Positions 55,833 through 64,000 of a stretch of DNA of 64,000 nucleotides are shown here, in pieces. The stretch spans positions 1,141,665 through 1,205,664 of the forward strand of contig NZ_CP021850.1 in NCBI RefSeq assembly GCF_002896855.1, written 5' to 3'. The position numbers and the translations under genes were made by a program. The notes under the pieces were generated by a model. That model searched no databases. It was not told the DNA's origin and saw only the letters and a program-made list of their open reading frames with translations. Within the stretch, counting starts at the first letter, position 1; the number at the start of each line of letters is the position of its first letter. This DNA is from Clostridium thermosuccinogenes (lineage in GTDB: Bacteria; Bacillota; Clostridia; Acetivibrionales; DSM-5807).

Positions 55833-57107
55833 TTAGTAAACGATAGGCGCCAGGAGCATTATCTCTTCGTTTTGCTGGTAAATTTGAGGCAGTTGGGTTA
55901 TGGGAAGGGGATTTGTGCCCCTGCCTGCCTCGATAGTATATCCAGGTCTCCTGAATTCCTGCAGGAACCAGTCCTTATAACCGGCATAGGCTGCTTCCGG
56001 AGTCCCTGCTTCCACAGCATATCCACTGGCCCTGGAGAATATATTGGCTATTTGCAGCGCGATGGGGGGAGCATAGTTTTTAAATTGCCAGAAAATTACC
56101 TCGCCCTGAGTATGATAGGCGATTACAAGGCGGAAGTCATGCTGCCTCGTAAAGGCGACCATCGCTCTCGATTCCGGCTCTGATAGTGGGGCTTCTCCTC
56201 CATAGTCCCTTGGAGCCGGGCCGGTTATGCCCATCTCCAGTTCATCCTGCTTTTCTGCTTCCCAGTCTGCTGGATAATTCAGATTTAAGTCAACACCTCT
56301 GATGTTGGCTTTCCACACCCTGGGCAGAGGCAGTCCGGTTCTGTTCAGTTGCGCTGCCTGGCTGTATGCAGGATTGGTGTAGTTGGGCCACAGGTTAACC
56401 AGATCCACGCCGTCAGGGTTTACCATGGGGACAATATATATGCTGCTGCTGTTGAACAAGGAAGGTATGCTGTAGCCTCTTATACTCCTGCCTTCGGAAT
56501 ATGCCCTTGAGTAATTTTCAATGAACTTCATCACCACTCCTGTGGTTATCCATTCATTTGCATGATGGGAAGCGTTGTAGAACACTTCCCTTGGACCTAT
56601 TCCAAGGCGTATATAATAAAGGTTTTTGCCCATGACACTGCTGCCTATGCTTCCCACTTCGAGAAATGGATATCTGGCCTTCAAACCCTGAATCTGCCGT
56701 TCCATAATCTCATAAGTGTAGTAAATATCCATGGGTACGACGTCAATGCCGTAGGGCACGGTGATGCTCTGTCCTATACGGAGATTTGCCGGGTTCAGTC
56801 CCGGGTTTGCTGTCAGAATGGCATTAATTGTTGTAAAATATCTCCTTGCAATATTATATAGGGTGTCCCCGGGACGTATAACATAAGTATCATAACCTCT
56901 TACGAACTTGTCCAATGCCGCCCAGGTAGCAGGCCCTACAATGCCGTCGGCTGTGAGACCGTTATTTAGCTGAAAGGTGATGACAGCCTGCCGGGTCTGC
57001 CCTCCGAATATGCCGTCCACTGCGCCGGCATTGTACCCGATACGGTTAAGTATGCTCTGCAGCAACCGTACATAAGTTCCGGTTGAACCAAAAAAAACAG
57101 TATCCAT
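55833..57107 (-). CDS. Spore-type gamma-D-glutamyl-meso-diaminopimelate peptidase (PG-binding, LysM, M14)
   Basis: A 424-residue cell-wall endopeptidase. Order: peptidoglycan-binding domain (residues 1-70, LLQSILNRIGYNAGAVDGIFG), LysM (about 75-118, YVIRPGDTLYNIARRYF) and an M14 zinc carboxypeptidase domain (about 125-424). Zinc ligands are in NASHHANEW (HxxE) and AYHTQGE; the catalytic Glu is in YTIEAGRG. This layout is that of Lysinibacillus endopeptidase I, which acts on spore or forespore peptidoglycan. No signal peptide, as in that enzyme. A promoter would lie in the 270-base gap shared with the next gene. Confidence 0.93.
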   Translation of the reverse strand: MDTVFFGSTGTYVRLLQSILNRIGYNAGAVDGIFGGQTRQAVITFQLNNGLTADGIVGPATWAALDKFVRGYDTYVIRPGDTLYNIARRYFTTINAILTANPGLNPANLRIGQSITVPYGIDVVPMDIYYTYEIMERQIQGLKARYPFLEVGSIGSSVMGKNLYYIRLGIGPREVFYNASHHANEWITTGVVMKFIENYSRAYSEGRSIRGYSIPSLFNSSSIYIVPMVNPDGVDLVNLWPNYTNPAYSQAAQLNRTGLPLPRVWKANIRGVDLNLNYPADWEAEKQDELEMGITGPAPRDYGGEAPLSEPESRAMVAFTRQHDFRLVIAYHTQGEVIFWQFKNYAPPIALQIANIFSRASGYAVEAGTPEAAYAGYKDWFLQEFRRPGYTIEAGRGTNPLPITQLPQIYQQNEEIMLLAPIVY

Positions 57108-57291
57108 TCCATACCTCCAGTTTTATTTTCTAATATATTCTATTGGAATATGGCAAAAATGAGGCTGTCTGTTTTTTAGCCATTAAGAATATAACCTTCC
57201 GGGCGAGTTGGATTTGTATCGGTTCGTCAGGCATACTTTAAAGCTATTCAGGGAACATGAAGGCTTTGTTTTGAATACTATAAAGAGTGCG

Positions 57292-57351
57292 GCGAAAATT
57301 TTACTCTTGCTCTCATATATTCCGGCGATTATCGAATTTTCGCGCTATAAT
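57292..57351 (+). promoter_or_regulatory. Inverted repeat next to a -10 element
   Basis: GCGAAAATT (57292-57300) and AATTTTCGC (57335-57343) form a 9-base inverted repeat 34 bases apart, directly before TATAAT at 57346-57351. No -35 is evident. Possible operator of the downstream gene. Confidence 0.35.
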
Positions 57352-57377
57352 ACAAGTTTTATCCGGGGAGGTTTATC

Positions 57378-59390
57378 ATGATAAGAATGAGGTCATACAA
57401 GGTGATTCATGGAATAGTTTTTGATGATGCAAACAATAACGGAATCAGAGATAAATCGGAGATGCCACTGGAAGGTGTTGTGCTGAATATTTACCGTGTG
57501 GAGGAAGTAAAAAAAGCCAATGCTGATAATGAAGAAGGTGTCATCGTGTATAATGAGAAGCATATAGGCCGTGTGGTAACCAACAGCTGGGGGGAGTACA
57601 GCCTGGTGGTAAGTGAAGGCTTGTACTCTGTAAATCTGGATGTCGGGACTCTGCCGGTAGGCAAGGGGGTTGTTGAAGCAAACCGGTTTATCGGAGCAGG
57701 CTACAAAAGGAGTATTGACTTTGCTGTCAAAGATGTTGCAGAAATTCAGGTGGGGGATGGTTTCAAAAGCAAAGCATATTTAGGGGATGATATAGTACTT
57801 CAACCGGTTTTCAAGGACAGCAGCGGTAGCAAATTGGTTGCTAATGTCAGGCTTGCCTCAGATGATGATGAGGTGGAGGTGGATATGAACAGATGCAGCA
57901 TAAAGGCCAATGCTTTCAAAGAAAAAGAAATATCCATCAAAATAGACGCCGGTAAAATTAAAGCATCATATCCAATAAAGATAGAGCTTCCTGAAGTTTG
58001 TTCCCTGGACAGGATTAATCTGGCCTCAAGGATGGGAGTTGTAGACGAACATACCAGGATACGGCTGCTGCTGCAAGCACTGTCAGCGGACAAAGGTCTT
58101 CCGGATGAATACAGATCCAAAATACCCATAAAGAGCGGTACACCAATGATAGAGGAGCTTGTAAGATATACCGGCAGGCAGGATGCTGACAGTGAACTGG
58201 TGAAAAGGATAAAGCAATTTTTTTCCAACTCCATTCCAAAACTAGACAGAGTATATACCAGTCCCAGCGGATATTTCAGAATTCACTATACCACCACCGG
58301 GCCCAATTCTGTTGTTAGTTCCAGATGGTATAGCCGTACTGCCGTTCCTCTTTATATCCAGTCTATCGGAAAAGCTTTTGATGAAGTTAAGAAATTCACC
58401 TGCGAAACCCGGGGATTCAGGACGCCTTTAAGCGATCAGGGCAAAAAAGGGATGGATGTATATGTCTATGACCTTAAGGGCAAATACGGAGTAACTTTTT
58501 CTTCAGAGTATCACAATGATAAAAAATACAACACTAGAGTGGCTTCAAGCTACATATGCATAGATAACAACTACTCATCTTCCAAAGGATTTGAAAAAAG
58601 CAGGGAAGAATGCATGACGGTTACAGTGGCTCATGAATTTTTCCATGCTGTGCAGTATGCCTACAATGTAGATGCCGACTCATGGTGGAAAGAAGCTTCA
58701 GCTACATGGAATGAGGATGAGATTTATACCGGGGTAAACGACTATGTACGCTATCTTGAGAAATTCTTTTCAGCGCCGCAAAAAACATTGGAAAATAGCG
58801 GCTATGGCGGGGTAGTATTTGCCAAATTCCTATCTGAAAATTATGGGGGCTATGAAATAATTAAAAGGATATGGGAATATCAGGCGGCCGGCTATAAAAA
58901 CAGCGTAAGCGCAATAGACAGAGCGATAAAGGATGTTTCGCCGGGAAGCGATTTCGGTGTTGCCTTTGACATATTTACAGCTTACAACTTCAACCCCGAG
59001 CAATACTATAAGGAAGGGCGTTTGTGGAAAGCAAAGGTGGCACTTCAGGGAACCTACGATGCGTACCCGGTGGCTGCCACAAAGAACCGTATGGACCACC
59101 TTGCAGCCAACTATATCCTTTTTAAAGCAGCACCGGAACTGGACGGAAGAAACCTGAAGATAGCTATAGACGGCAGCGACAAAGCAAGATGGGGCTTTAA
59201 AATTCAAAAAAGAAATGCGTCAGACGGAAAATGCAACATCACCAATATTTCTTCAGAAGGATATTATAACAGAACTGAAATCATTGTAGATGACCCGAGG
59301 AAGCGGTACAGTGAAATATGCCTGATTCCTGCCAACCTGGAGAAGGAGCGGGATGGGTTGGAATATACATTTTCAGCAGATATCCTGTAG
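57378..59390 (+). CDS. Large putative metalloprotease with SdrD-B-like N-terminal domain
   Basis: A 670-residue protein. Residues 9-90 resemble an SdrD B-type/Cna-B-like domain (GIVFDDANNNGIRDKSEMPLEG). A second beta region follows (about 105-205), then a helical stretch, and a C-terminal domain with TVAHEFFHAVQYAYN (HExxH) followed by WWKEASATWNEDEIY, the arrangement of the MXAN_6640/M6-like putative zinc metalloproteases. No signal peptide is visible: the protein begins MIRMRSYKVIHG, unusual for a protein built from surface-type domains. GGGGAGG precedes ATG. It might be packaged in spores or use another exit route (inference). Confidence 0.75.
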   Translation: MIRMRSYKVIHGIVFDDANNNGIRDKSEMPLEGVVLNIYRVEEVKKANADNEEGVIVYNEKHIGRVVTNSWGEYSLVVSEGLYSVNLDVGTLPVGKGVVEANRFIGAGYKRSIDFAVKDVAEIQVGDGFKSKAYLGDDIVLQPVFKDSSGSKLVANVRLASDDDEVEVDMNRCSIKANAFKEKEISIKIDAGKIKASYPIKIELPEVCSLDRINLASRMGVVDEHTRIRLLLQALSADKGLPDEYRSKIPIKSGTPMIEELVRYTGRQDADSELVKRIKQFFSNSIPKLDRVYTSPSGYFRIHYTTTGPNSVVSSRWYSRTAVPLYIQSIGKAFDEVKKFTCETRGFRTPLSDQGKKGMDVYVYDLKGKYGVTFSSEYHNDKKYNTRVASSYICIDNNYSSSKGFEKSREECMTVTVAHEFFHAVQYAYNVDADSWWKEASATWNEDEIYTGVNDYVRYLEKFFSAPQKTLENSGYGGVVFAKFLSENYGGYEIIKRIWEYQAAGYKNSVSAIDRAIKDVSPGSDFGVAFDIFTAYNFNPEQYYKEGRLWKAKVALQGTYDAYPVAATKNRMDHLAANYILFKAAPELDGRNLKIAIDGSDKARWGFKIQKRNASDGKCNITNISSEGYYNRTEIIVDDPRKRYSEICLIPANLEKERDGLEYTFSADIL

Positions 59391-59458
59391 CAAGATAGAA
59401 GAAATGAAGTAGCTTATAAAATATGATGTATGTGAAACTTACTTCAATAAATGATGTG

Positions 59459-59494
59459 AATGCGTTAATCGCTTAAACGATTAACGCATTTATA
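59459..59494 (+). terminator. Terminator after the metalloprotease gene
   Basis: A perfect 13-bp stem AATGCGTTAATCG / CGATTAACGCATT with loop CTTAAA, then TTATA. The sequence GTGAATGCGTTAATC is faintly like the nif leader box, probably by chance. Confidence 0.7.
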
Positions 59495-59684
59495 CTATAT
59501 AAACAATTTGCCGCATGTTATGCGGATTTACTCCGATGTCCATGGAATCTGCTCCTTTATGAGTTGTAACACTTATATGCAAAAATGAATATTATACTGT
59601 AGGTTATCTTTGTTGAGGCTTTTCAGGCCTTGTTACAAAGTGTCTCAAGGCAGTTCATTAAAAAACAGGAAGGAGTGAACTCGT

Positions 59685-59807
59685 ATGGCAGATGAAAGAG
59701 GATATGGCTATTCCGGATTTAATGAATGGATATGGATTATAATCATTATAATCATCATATTCCTGCTCTTCCCAGGCATATTTGGCGGTTACGGTTACAA
59801 AGAGTAA
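59685..59807 (+). CDS. Small hydrophobic Gly/Tyr-rich protein, paralogue 1
   Basis: A 40-residue protein: a charged, Gly/Tyr-rich head (MADERGYGYSGFNEW), one very Ile-rich TM helix (about residues 15-32) and a tail GIFGGYGYKE. GGAAGGAGTGAA precedes the ATG. It is the first of three related genes in 1.1 kb, each with its own terminator. The pattern resembles tiny YjcZ-like proteins of spore formers; function is unknown. Confidence 0.75.
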   Translation: MADERGYGYSGFNEWIWIIIIIIIIFLLFPGIFGGYGYKE

Positions 59808-59864
59808 AAACAGATTTTATGTACTTAACACATTGATCAGTACTTATACTTACTTATACTTATT

Positions 59865-59897
59865 AAAGAGGTGAAGATGTCCACCTCTTTTCTCTTT
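59865..59897 (+). terminator. Terminator after small paralogue 1
   Basis: Stem AAAGAGGTG / CACCTCTTT with T-rich tail. Just upstream ACTTATACTT is repeated in tandem (about 59842-59863). Confidence 0.75.
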
Positions 59898-60007
59898 GAT
59901 AATACCATTTCACTTGTAACCACATCGCCTATTGCAGAATAGTATGGTAATAGATTGCTCACCAAACGAACAATCAATACCGCTTTAGGATGAAAGGAGG
60001 GGCAAGC

Positions 60008-60118
60008 ATGTCTGAAGGAAGAGGCTTTTTCGGTGATAACAGCGAAATTCTATTCTTCATACTGGTGTTCTTGATTCTGTTCTGGTGTAATGGTTTCGGA
60101 TACGGCTGCAGGGAATAA
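60008..60118 (+). CDS. Small hydrophobic Gly-rich protein, paralogue 2
   Basis: A 36-residue protein: head MSEGRGFFGDNSE, a Leu/Phe-rich TM helix (LFFILVFLILFW), and tail NGFGYGCRE. AAAGGAGGGGC precedes ATG. It shares with paralogue 3 the pattern GFFG, an Asn/Asp pair, FFILxFLxLFW and NGxFxYG. Too short for most gene finders. Confidence 0.75.
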   Translation: MSEGRGFFGDNSEILFFILVFLILFWCNGFGYGCRE

Positions 60119-60145
60119 TTGATAAATACTTAAGATGCGATTGAC

Positions 60146-60178
60146 AAAAGAGAGCACTTTCATGCGTGCTCTCTTTTT
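60146..60178 (+). terminator. Terminator after small paralogue 2
   Basis: Stem AAAAGAGAGCAC / GTGCTCTCTTTT, 8-base loop, T5 tail. Confidence 0.85.
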
Positions 60179-60601
60179 GTTTATGTAAAGCATTGATCAG
60201 ATTTATATGCAATAGTATCGATGAAATTTGACCAGGGATAAATTAAGGAATTTATGCTTTAATAATATGCGGATTATAAGCTTGATAAAAGGCCAAGCAA
60301 ATTACTTCGTTTTATTGCGGAATGCAAAACCTCCGGTAAATCATTTGGAGAAGCTGGTTTTCAACTTAAGCCATCGGATTGGCCGGATGGGCGTGTTGTG
60401 CATATTGATTTAAATTGCCTGATAAAAAAAGATTGTGGTTTTGATGGGATTCTATAAAAATCTTCAGAAAGAGAGCTGGCTGACAGGCTTAATTTCCTGC
60501 CAGCTGCTTCTTCAATACTCTGTGGCCACTTTTTGAAATGCCGGTTCATACGGATATTTTGACGCACATCCTTTATAGAAGGAGGGCTGGATGTGCAATG
60601 C
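60179..60601. other. Intergenic stretch between small paralogues 2 and 3
   Basis: A 61-codon frame (60228-60413) lacks a ribosome-binding site and motif. The hairpin GCTGGC...GCCAGC at about 60475-60505, read on the minus strand, is followed by TCTCTTT and may end the transcript of paralogue 3. Confidence 0.45.
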
Positions 60602-60724
60602 CTATTCTTTGTATCCTCCGTAAAATCCGCCATTGCTCCAGAAAAGAAGCAAAAACAGTATTATGAACCAGAGAAGAGTATCATTTTCGAAAATGCCACC
60701 AAAAAATCCTTTCTTTTCGCCCAT
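60602..60724 (-). CDS. Small hydrophobic Gly-rich protein, paralogue 3
   Basis: A 40-residue protein on the minus strand: head MGEKKGFFGGIFENDTL, TM helix (LWFIILFLLLFW) and tail SNGGFYGGYKE. AAAGGAGGC precedes ATG. The tail GGYKE matches the GYGYKE end of paralogue 1, and the helix matches paralogue 2, so the three are one family. Opposite orientation suggests separate promoters. Confidence 0.75.
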   Translation of the reverse strand: MGEKKGFFGGIFENDTLLWFIILFLLLFWSNGGFYGGYKE

Positions 60725-61011
60725 AACTGAGCCTCCTTTAAGTATTATTTCACTGTAACAATCTAATACCATATTATTCACCTTCAGTTTTTTGTGTTAC
60801 ATATGAAGTGGCTGAAAAAGTTGACTATCGAAACGTGAATAAAGATGCTTTTACCGGCATGTATGCCCCTTTGATGCATTCGAAAGGCCCTGTTTAACAA
60901 TACAGACATATCTCCACGATAAAAGGCTAATTTTGAATATCGCTTCAAAATAAAGGATTTTTCTGGCTTTGCCGGTAGGATTATTGTATAATAAAAATGG
61001 AGGTGAACGGC

Positions 61012-61341
61012 ATGAAATTAATTTTAGCGATTGTAAATGATGATGACTGCCAGAAGGTTATAAATGACTTGAATAAGAATGGTATTGGCGTAACTAAGCT
61101 TTGTTCATCCGGCGGATTCCTGAAGTCAGGTAATACTACACTTTTAATCGGTGTTGATGAAAGCAAGTTAGAAGAAGCTATAGATTTAATAAAGAAAAAC
61201 TCGAAAAGCAGAAAGCAATTTGTAAATGCGTCAATGGTTCCAAATGCCATGGGAGGTATGTTCAGCGCCTATCCTGTTGAAGTGACTATAGGTGGTGCAA
61301 CCATTTTCGTTTTGAATGTTGAAGGCTCTAACAAGTTTTGA
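61012..61341 (+). CDS. pstA: Cyclic-di-AMP receptor PstA/DarA
   Basis: A 109-residue PII-like protein (PF06153) that binds c-di-AMP. It starts MKLILAIVNDDDCQKVI, has the binding segments GVTKLCSSGGFLKSGNTTLL and a C-terminal VEVTIGGATIFVLNVEGSNKF, as in B. subtilis DarA and Staphylococcus PstA. GGAGGTGAAC precedes the ATG at 61012. Unlike the usual tmk-darA-holB setting it stands next to a spore-surface gene here. Downstream partners remain unknown in the family. Confidence 0.95.
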   Translation: MKLILAIVNDDDCQKVINDLNKNGIGVTKLCSSGGFLKSGNTTLLIGVDESKLEEAIDLIKKNSKSRKQFVNASMVPNAMGGMFSAYPVEVTIGGATIFVLNVEGSNKF

Positions 61342-61413
61342 ATAATATTTGCAAAATAATAAAAGAATATTCTTATCAAAGTTAAAAATATTCTGATCGA
61401 AGGGGATATTGAA

Positions 61414-61581
61414 ATGGCTAAAGATAAGAATAAACGGCGCTTTATGGCAGTTCCAATTGAAAAGCATGATACTGCCGCATGGGCAAACGTTGAGAAGTTG
61501 AAACCGGTATCTAACGTAAACATTCCGGACGATGAACAGGTAAGAAATGCGAAGGAATATGTTGACTCGAATGAAAAATAA
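61414..61581 (+). CDS. DUF3787 (CDIF630_02480-type) spore surface protein
   Basis: A 55-residue protein beginning MAKDKNKRRFMAVPIEKHD, with TAAWANVEKLKPVS and a C-terminal VRNAKEYVDSNEK, matching the clostridial DUF3787 family described as spore surface. AAGGGG site precedes ATG. It is 72 bases after pstA and followed by a terminator. Absent from many gene calls because of size. Confidence 0.85.
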   Translation: MAKDKNKRRFMAVPIEKHDTAAWANVEKLKPVSNVNIPDDEQVRNAKEYVDSNEK

Positions 61582-61616
61582 ATTGAGGCAAGAAGCTCAT
61601 TCAATTTATTGCTCTG

Positions 61617-61646
61617 CCCCCCAACTTTTTGTTTGGGGGTTTTCAT
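61617..61646 (+). terminator. Terminator after the DUF3787 gene
   Basis: C6-A-A-C facing G-T-T-T-G5 around a T5 loop, followed by TTTTC. Confidence 0.8.
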
Positions 61647-61782
61647 TTTTGCTTTCTAAAATCACAAAAATTCATAACATTTTTTCATGATCCGGGAAAT
61701 TACTCATTGGGAGCAAGAAGCCGGAAGGCGCAAAAAGACTGGTATTAAATTTCTCACGCCTGCAGGTCTGAGTTGCTATATT

Positions 61783-61818
61783 CCGAACGATATTTAAGTA
61801 TTTCACAAAAATGTTCGG
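61783..61818. promoter_or_regulatory. PurR PurBox pair ahead of purA
   Basis: CCGAAC at 61783-61788, within ATATTCCGAACGAT, faces GTTCGG at 61813-61818, whose complement is in AACTCCGAACATT. Both fit the B. subtilis PurBox (AWWWCCGAACWWT), are in the same convergent orientation and nearly the same spacing, and end eight bases before the -35 of the purA promoter. This predicts purine (PRPP-sensing PurR) control. Confidence 0.8.
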
Positions 61819-61825
61819 AGTTTTA

Positions 61826-61854
61826 TTGTCATTCGTGATTTTATTTGATATTAT
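61826..61854 (+). promoter_or_regulatory. Sigma-A promoter of purA
   Basis: TTGTCA at 61826-61831, 17-base spacer, TATTAT at 61849-61854; start near 61861, giving a leader of about 105 bases. Confidence 0.75.
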
Positions 61855-61923
61855 ATTATAGGGTGCAATTGATAAATTAATTTAATTGCAGCAGTATGGA
61901 TGCAAAATCAGGTATGGCGGTAA

Positions 61924-63240
<1,317 letters not shown>

Positions 63241-63276
63241 TGAATTAGGTATTTATAAAAAAACATTAAATATAGG

Positions 63277-63305
63277 TTGACAGAATTAGCATACTATAGT
63301 AAAAT
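63277..63305 (+). promoter_or_regulatory. Sigma-A promoter for tRNA-Lys
   Basis: TTGACA at 63277-63282, 17-base spacer, TAAAAT at 63300-63305; transcription would begin about 50 bases before the tRNA. Confidence 0.8.
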
Positions 63306-63364
63306 CTATTCTTGTGTTCGGGAAATAGCAATAAGCATTAAAATCATGCTGTTTCCTGATATTT

Positions 63365-63440
63365 GGGCCATTAGCTCAGTCGGCAGAGCACTTGACTTTT
63401 AATCAAGGTGTCCCGCGTTCGAATCGCGGATGGCTCACCA
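63365..63440 (+). tRNA. tRNA-Lys (TTT)
   Basis: A 76-base cloverleaf with encoded CCA: acceptor GGGCCAT/ATGGCTC, D arm GCTC/GAGC, anticodon stem CTTGA/TCAAG around CTTTTAA (anticodon TTT), T arm CCGCG-TTCGAAT-CGCGG. Confidence 0.95.
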
Positions 63441-63475
63441 AACCTCTGTAACTCAAAGGGTTGCAGAGGTTTTTT
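63441..63475 (+). terminator. Terminator after tRNA-Lys
   Basis: A 12-bp stem AACCTCTGTAAC / GTTGCAGAGGTT with one T-G pair, directly after CCA, then T5. Confidence 0.9.
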
Positions 63476-63771
63476 GTTTTTAGAGGATTTTATAAGCGCT
63501 TGATTAGGTAATCAGGATGACGGCATTGGCAATGAACAAGACTAGAAAGCAAGGGAAAATTGACTCAGAAAGCATAACAATTGAGTGAGAATTTGATACG
63601 TTTTTTCAGAATATGCAAGTTGAAACCCATCCCCTGCCACTATTGGGTCTTATATTAATGCATTCAAATCTTAAACAATTCTATGCGGGTTTAATATTTA
63701 ATGGCCATATTTTGCTGCATAAATTCAGCCAAAAAAAACTTAAACTAAGGATGATACAAGGAGGAGTTAAA

Positions 63772-63858
63772 ATGGCAAATTTTTTTGCATTGGCGTCCCT
63801 GGCAGTAATACTATTCATAGTAGGCAGAGTTAATGCTGTGGTACTGGAAGATAAATGA
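63772..63858 (+). CDS. 28-residue membrane peptide
   Basis: A tiny ORF with a strong AAGGAGGAG site seven bases before ATG. The product is one hydrophobic helix (residues 4-23, FFALASLAVILFIVGRVNAV) ending LEDK. I do not recognise it. The 300 bases upstream back to tRNA-Lys hold no other gene. It is followed within five bases by a second small ORF and then a terminator, so this is likely a separate unit. Confidence 0.55.
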   Translation: MANFFALASLAVILFIVGRVNAVVLEDK

Positions 63859-63862
63859 TTTG

Positions 63863-63931
63863 ATGACTCTCCTCAGAAGTATTGATAAAAAGCTTGGTAA
63901 TCTTAATCCCAATAATCTTAGCAAAGAATAA
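63863..63931 (+). CDS. 22-residue basic peptide ORF after the membrane peptide
   Basis: ATG at 63863, four bases after the previous stop; product MTLLRSIDKKLGNLNPNNLS plus KE. Its own site is weak (GGAAGA), so it would rely on translational coupling. Confidence is low; it may be just 3' transcript sequence. Confidence 0.3.
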   Translation: MTLLRSIDKKLGNLNPNNLSKE

Positions 63932-63943
63932 TCGGCATCAAGG

Positions 63944-63970
63944 GAGAGGTTAATATACCTCTCTTATTTT
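63944..63970 (+). terminator. Terminator of the small-ORF unit
   Basis: Stem GAGAGGT / ACCTCTC, loop TAATAT, tail TTATTTTAT. Confidence 0.8.
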
Positions 63971-64000
63971 ATGAATTTTATTTAGGCGTCGCGTGTTCGA

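Noticed and set aside
60228-60413. A 61-codon frame between the small paralogues
   Set aside because: No ribosome site and no similarity to the three small proteins around it.
63981-64000. Possible T-arm of another tRNA at the window end (GTCGCGTGTTCGA)
   Set aside because: The preceding bases do not form D or anticodon arms; the window ends before the T stem could close, so it cannot be supported.

Overview
The window reads as chromosome of a low-to-moderate GC, anaerobic, spore-forming member of the Clostridia (Bacillota). Grounds: strong Shine-Dalgarno sites, frequent GTG/TTG starts, a T-box leader, B. subtilis-style PurR boxes, a DarA/PstA c-di-AMP receptor, a DUF3787 spore-surface protein, a spore-type LysM/M14 endopeptidase and a clostridial-type molybdenum nitrogenase cluster. 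A relative of the Acetivibrio/Ruminiclostridium group would fit, but that placement is inference.

Layout. (1) 0-12.3 kb, plus strand: a conserved Firmicutes housekeeping run, priA (cut by the window edge)-def-fmt-DUF116-YugP-like protease-rsmB-rlmN-prpC-prkC-rsgA-rpe-thiN, joining N-formyl-Met metabolism, rRNA modification, Ser/Thr phosphosignalling and ribosome assembly. (2) 12.5-15.5 kb, minus strand: a PLP aminotransferase and rqcH. (3) 15.8-18.2 kb: an unrecognised membrane GAF-like protein with a small partner, a DUF503 protein, tRNA-Val(CAC) and tRNA-Ala(GGC). (4) 18.4-23.5 kb: a BceRSAB-like antibiotic-sensing/detoxification module whose response regulator looks damaged, plus a TVP38-family protein. 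(5) 23.6-26.9 kb: a T-box-controlled amino-acid ABC importer of the TrpXYZ type whose specifier reads UUC (Phe). (6) 27.4-38.0 kb: a YesMN-type two-component system, an LplABC-type oligosaccharide importer, a cytoplasmic GH36 alpha-galactosidase-like enzyme, a zinc alcohol dehydrogenase and a URO-D-fold protein: a carbohydrate utilisation locus.

(7) 38.0-52.5 kb: the nitrogen fixation island nifH-[IS]-nifI1-nifI2-nifD-nifK-nifE-nifN-nifB-nifV-modA-modB-modC. It supplies the Fe protein, two PII-like switch proteins, the MoFe protein, the FeMo-co scaffold, the NifB radical SAM enzyme, homocitrate synthase and molybdate uptake. The roughly 510-nt nifH leader carries four diverged copies of one terminator-like hairpin sharing a 5' box, which is the most unusual structure in the window. 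A complete insertion sequence with 8-bp target duplication sits between nifH and nifI1. nifV and modC both end abnormally, and a decapitated DUF4870-like gene follows modC, suggesting deletions in the island's 3' half.

(8) 52.6-64 kb: a GT8 glycosyltransferase, an ftsH paralogue, a spore-type M14 endopeptidase, a large putative metalloprotease, three tiny paralogous hydrophobic proteins, pstA, a DUF3787 protein, purA under a PurBox pair, tRNA-Lys(TTT), and two very small ORFs in their own transcription unit.
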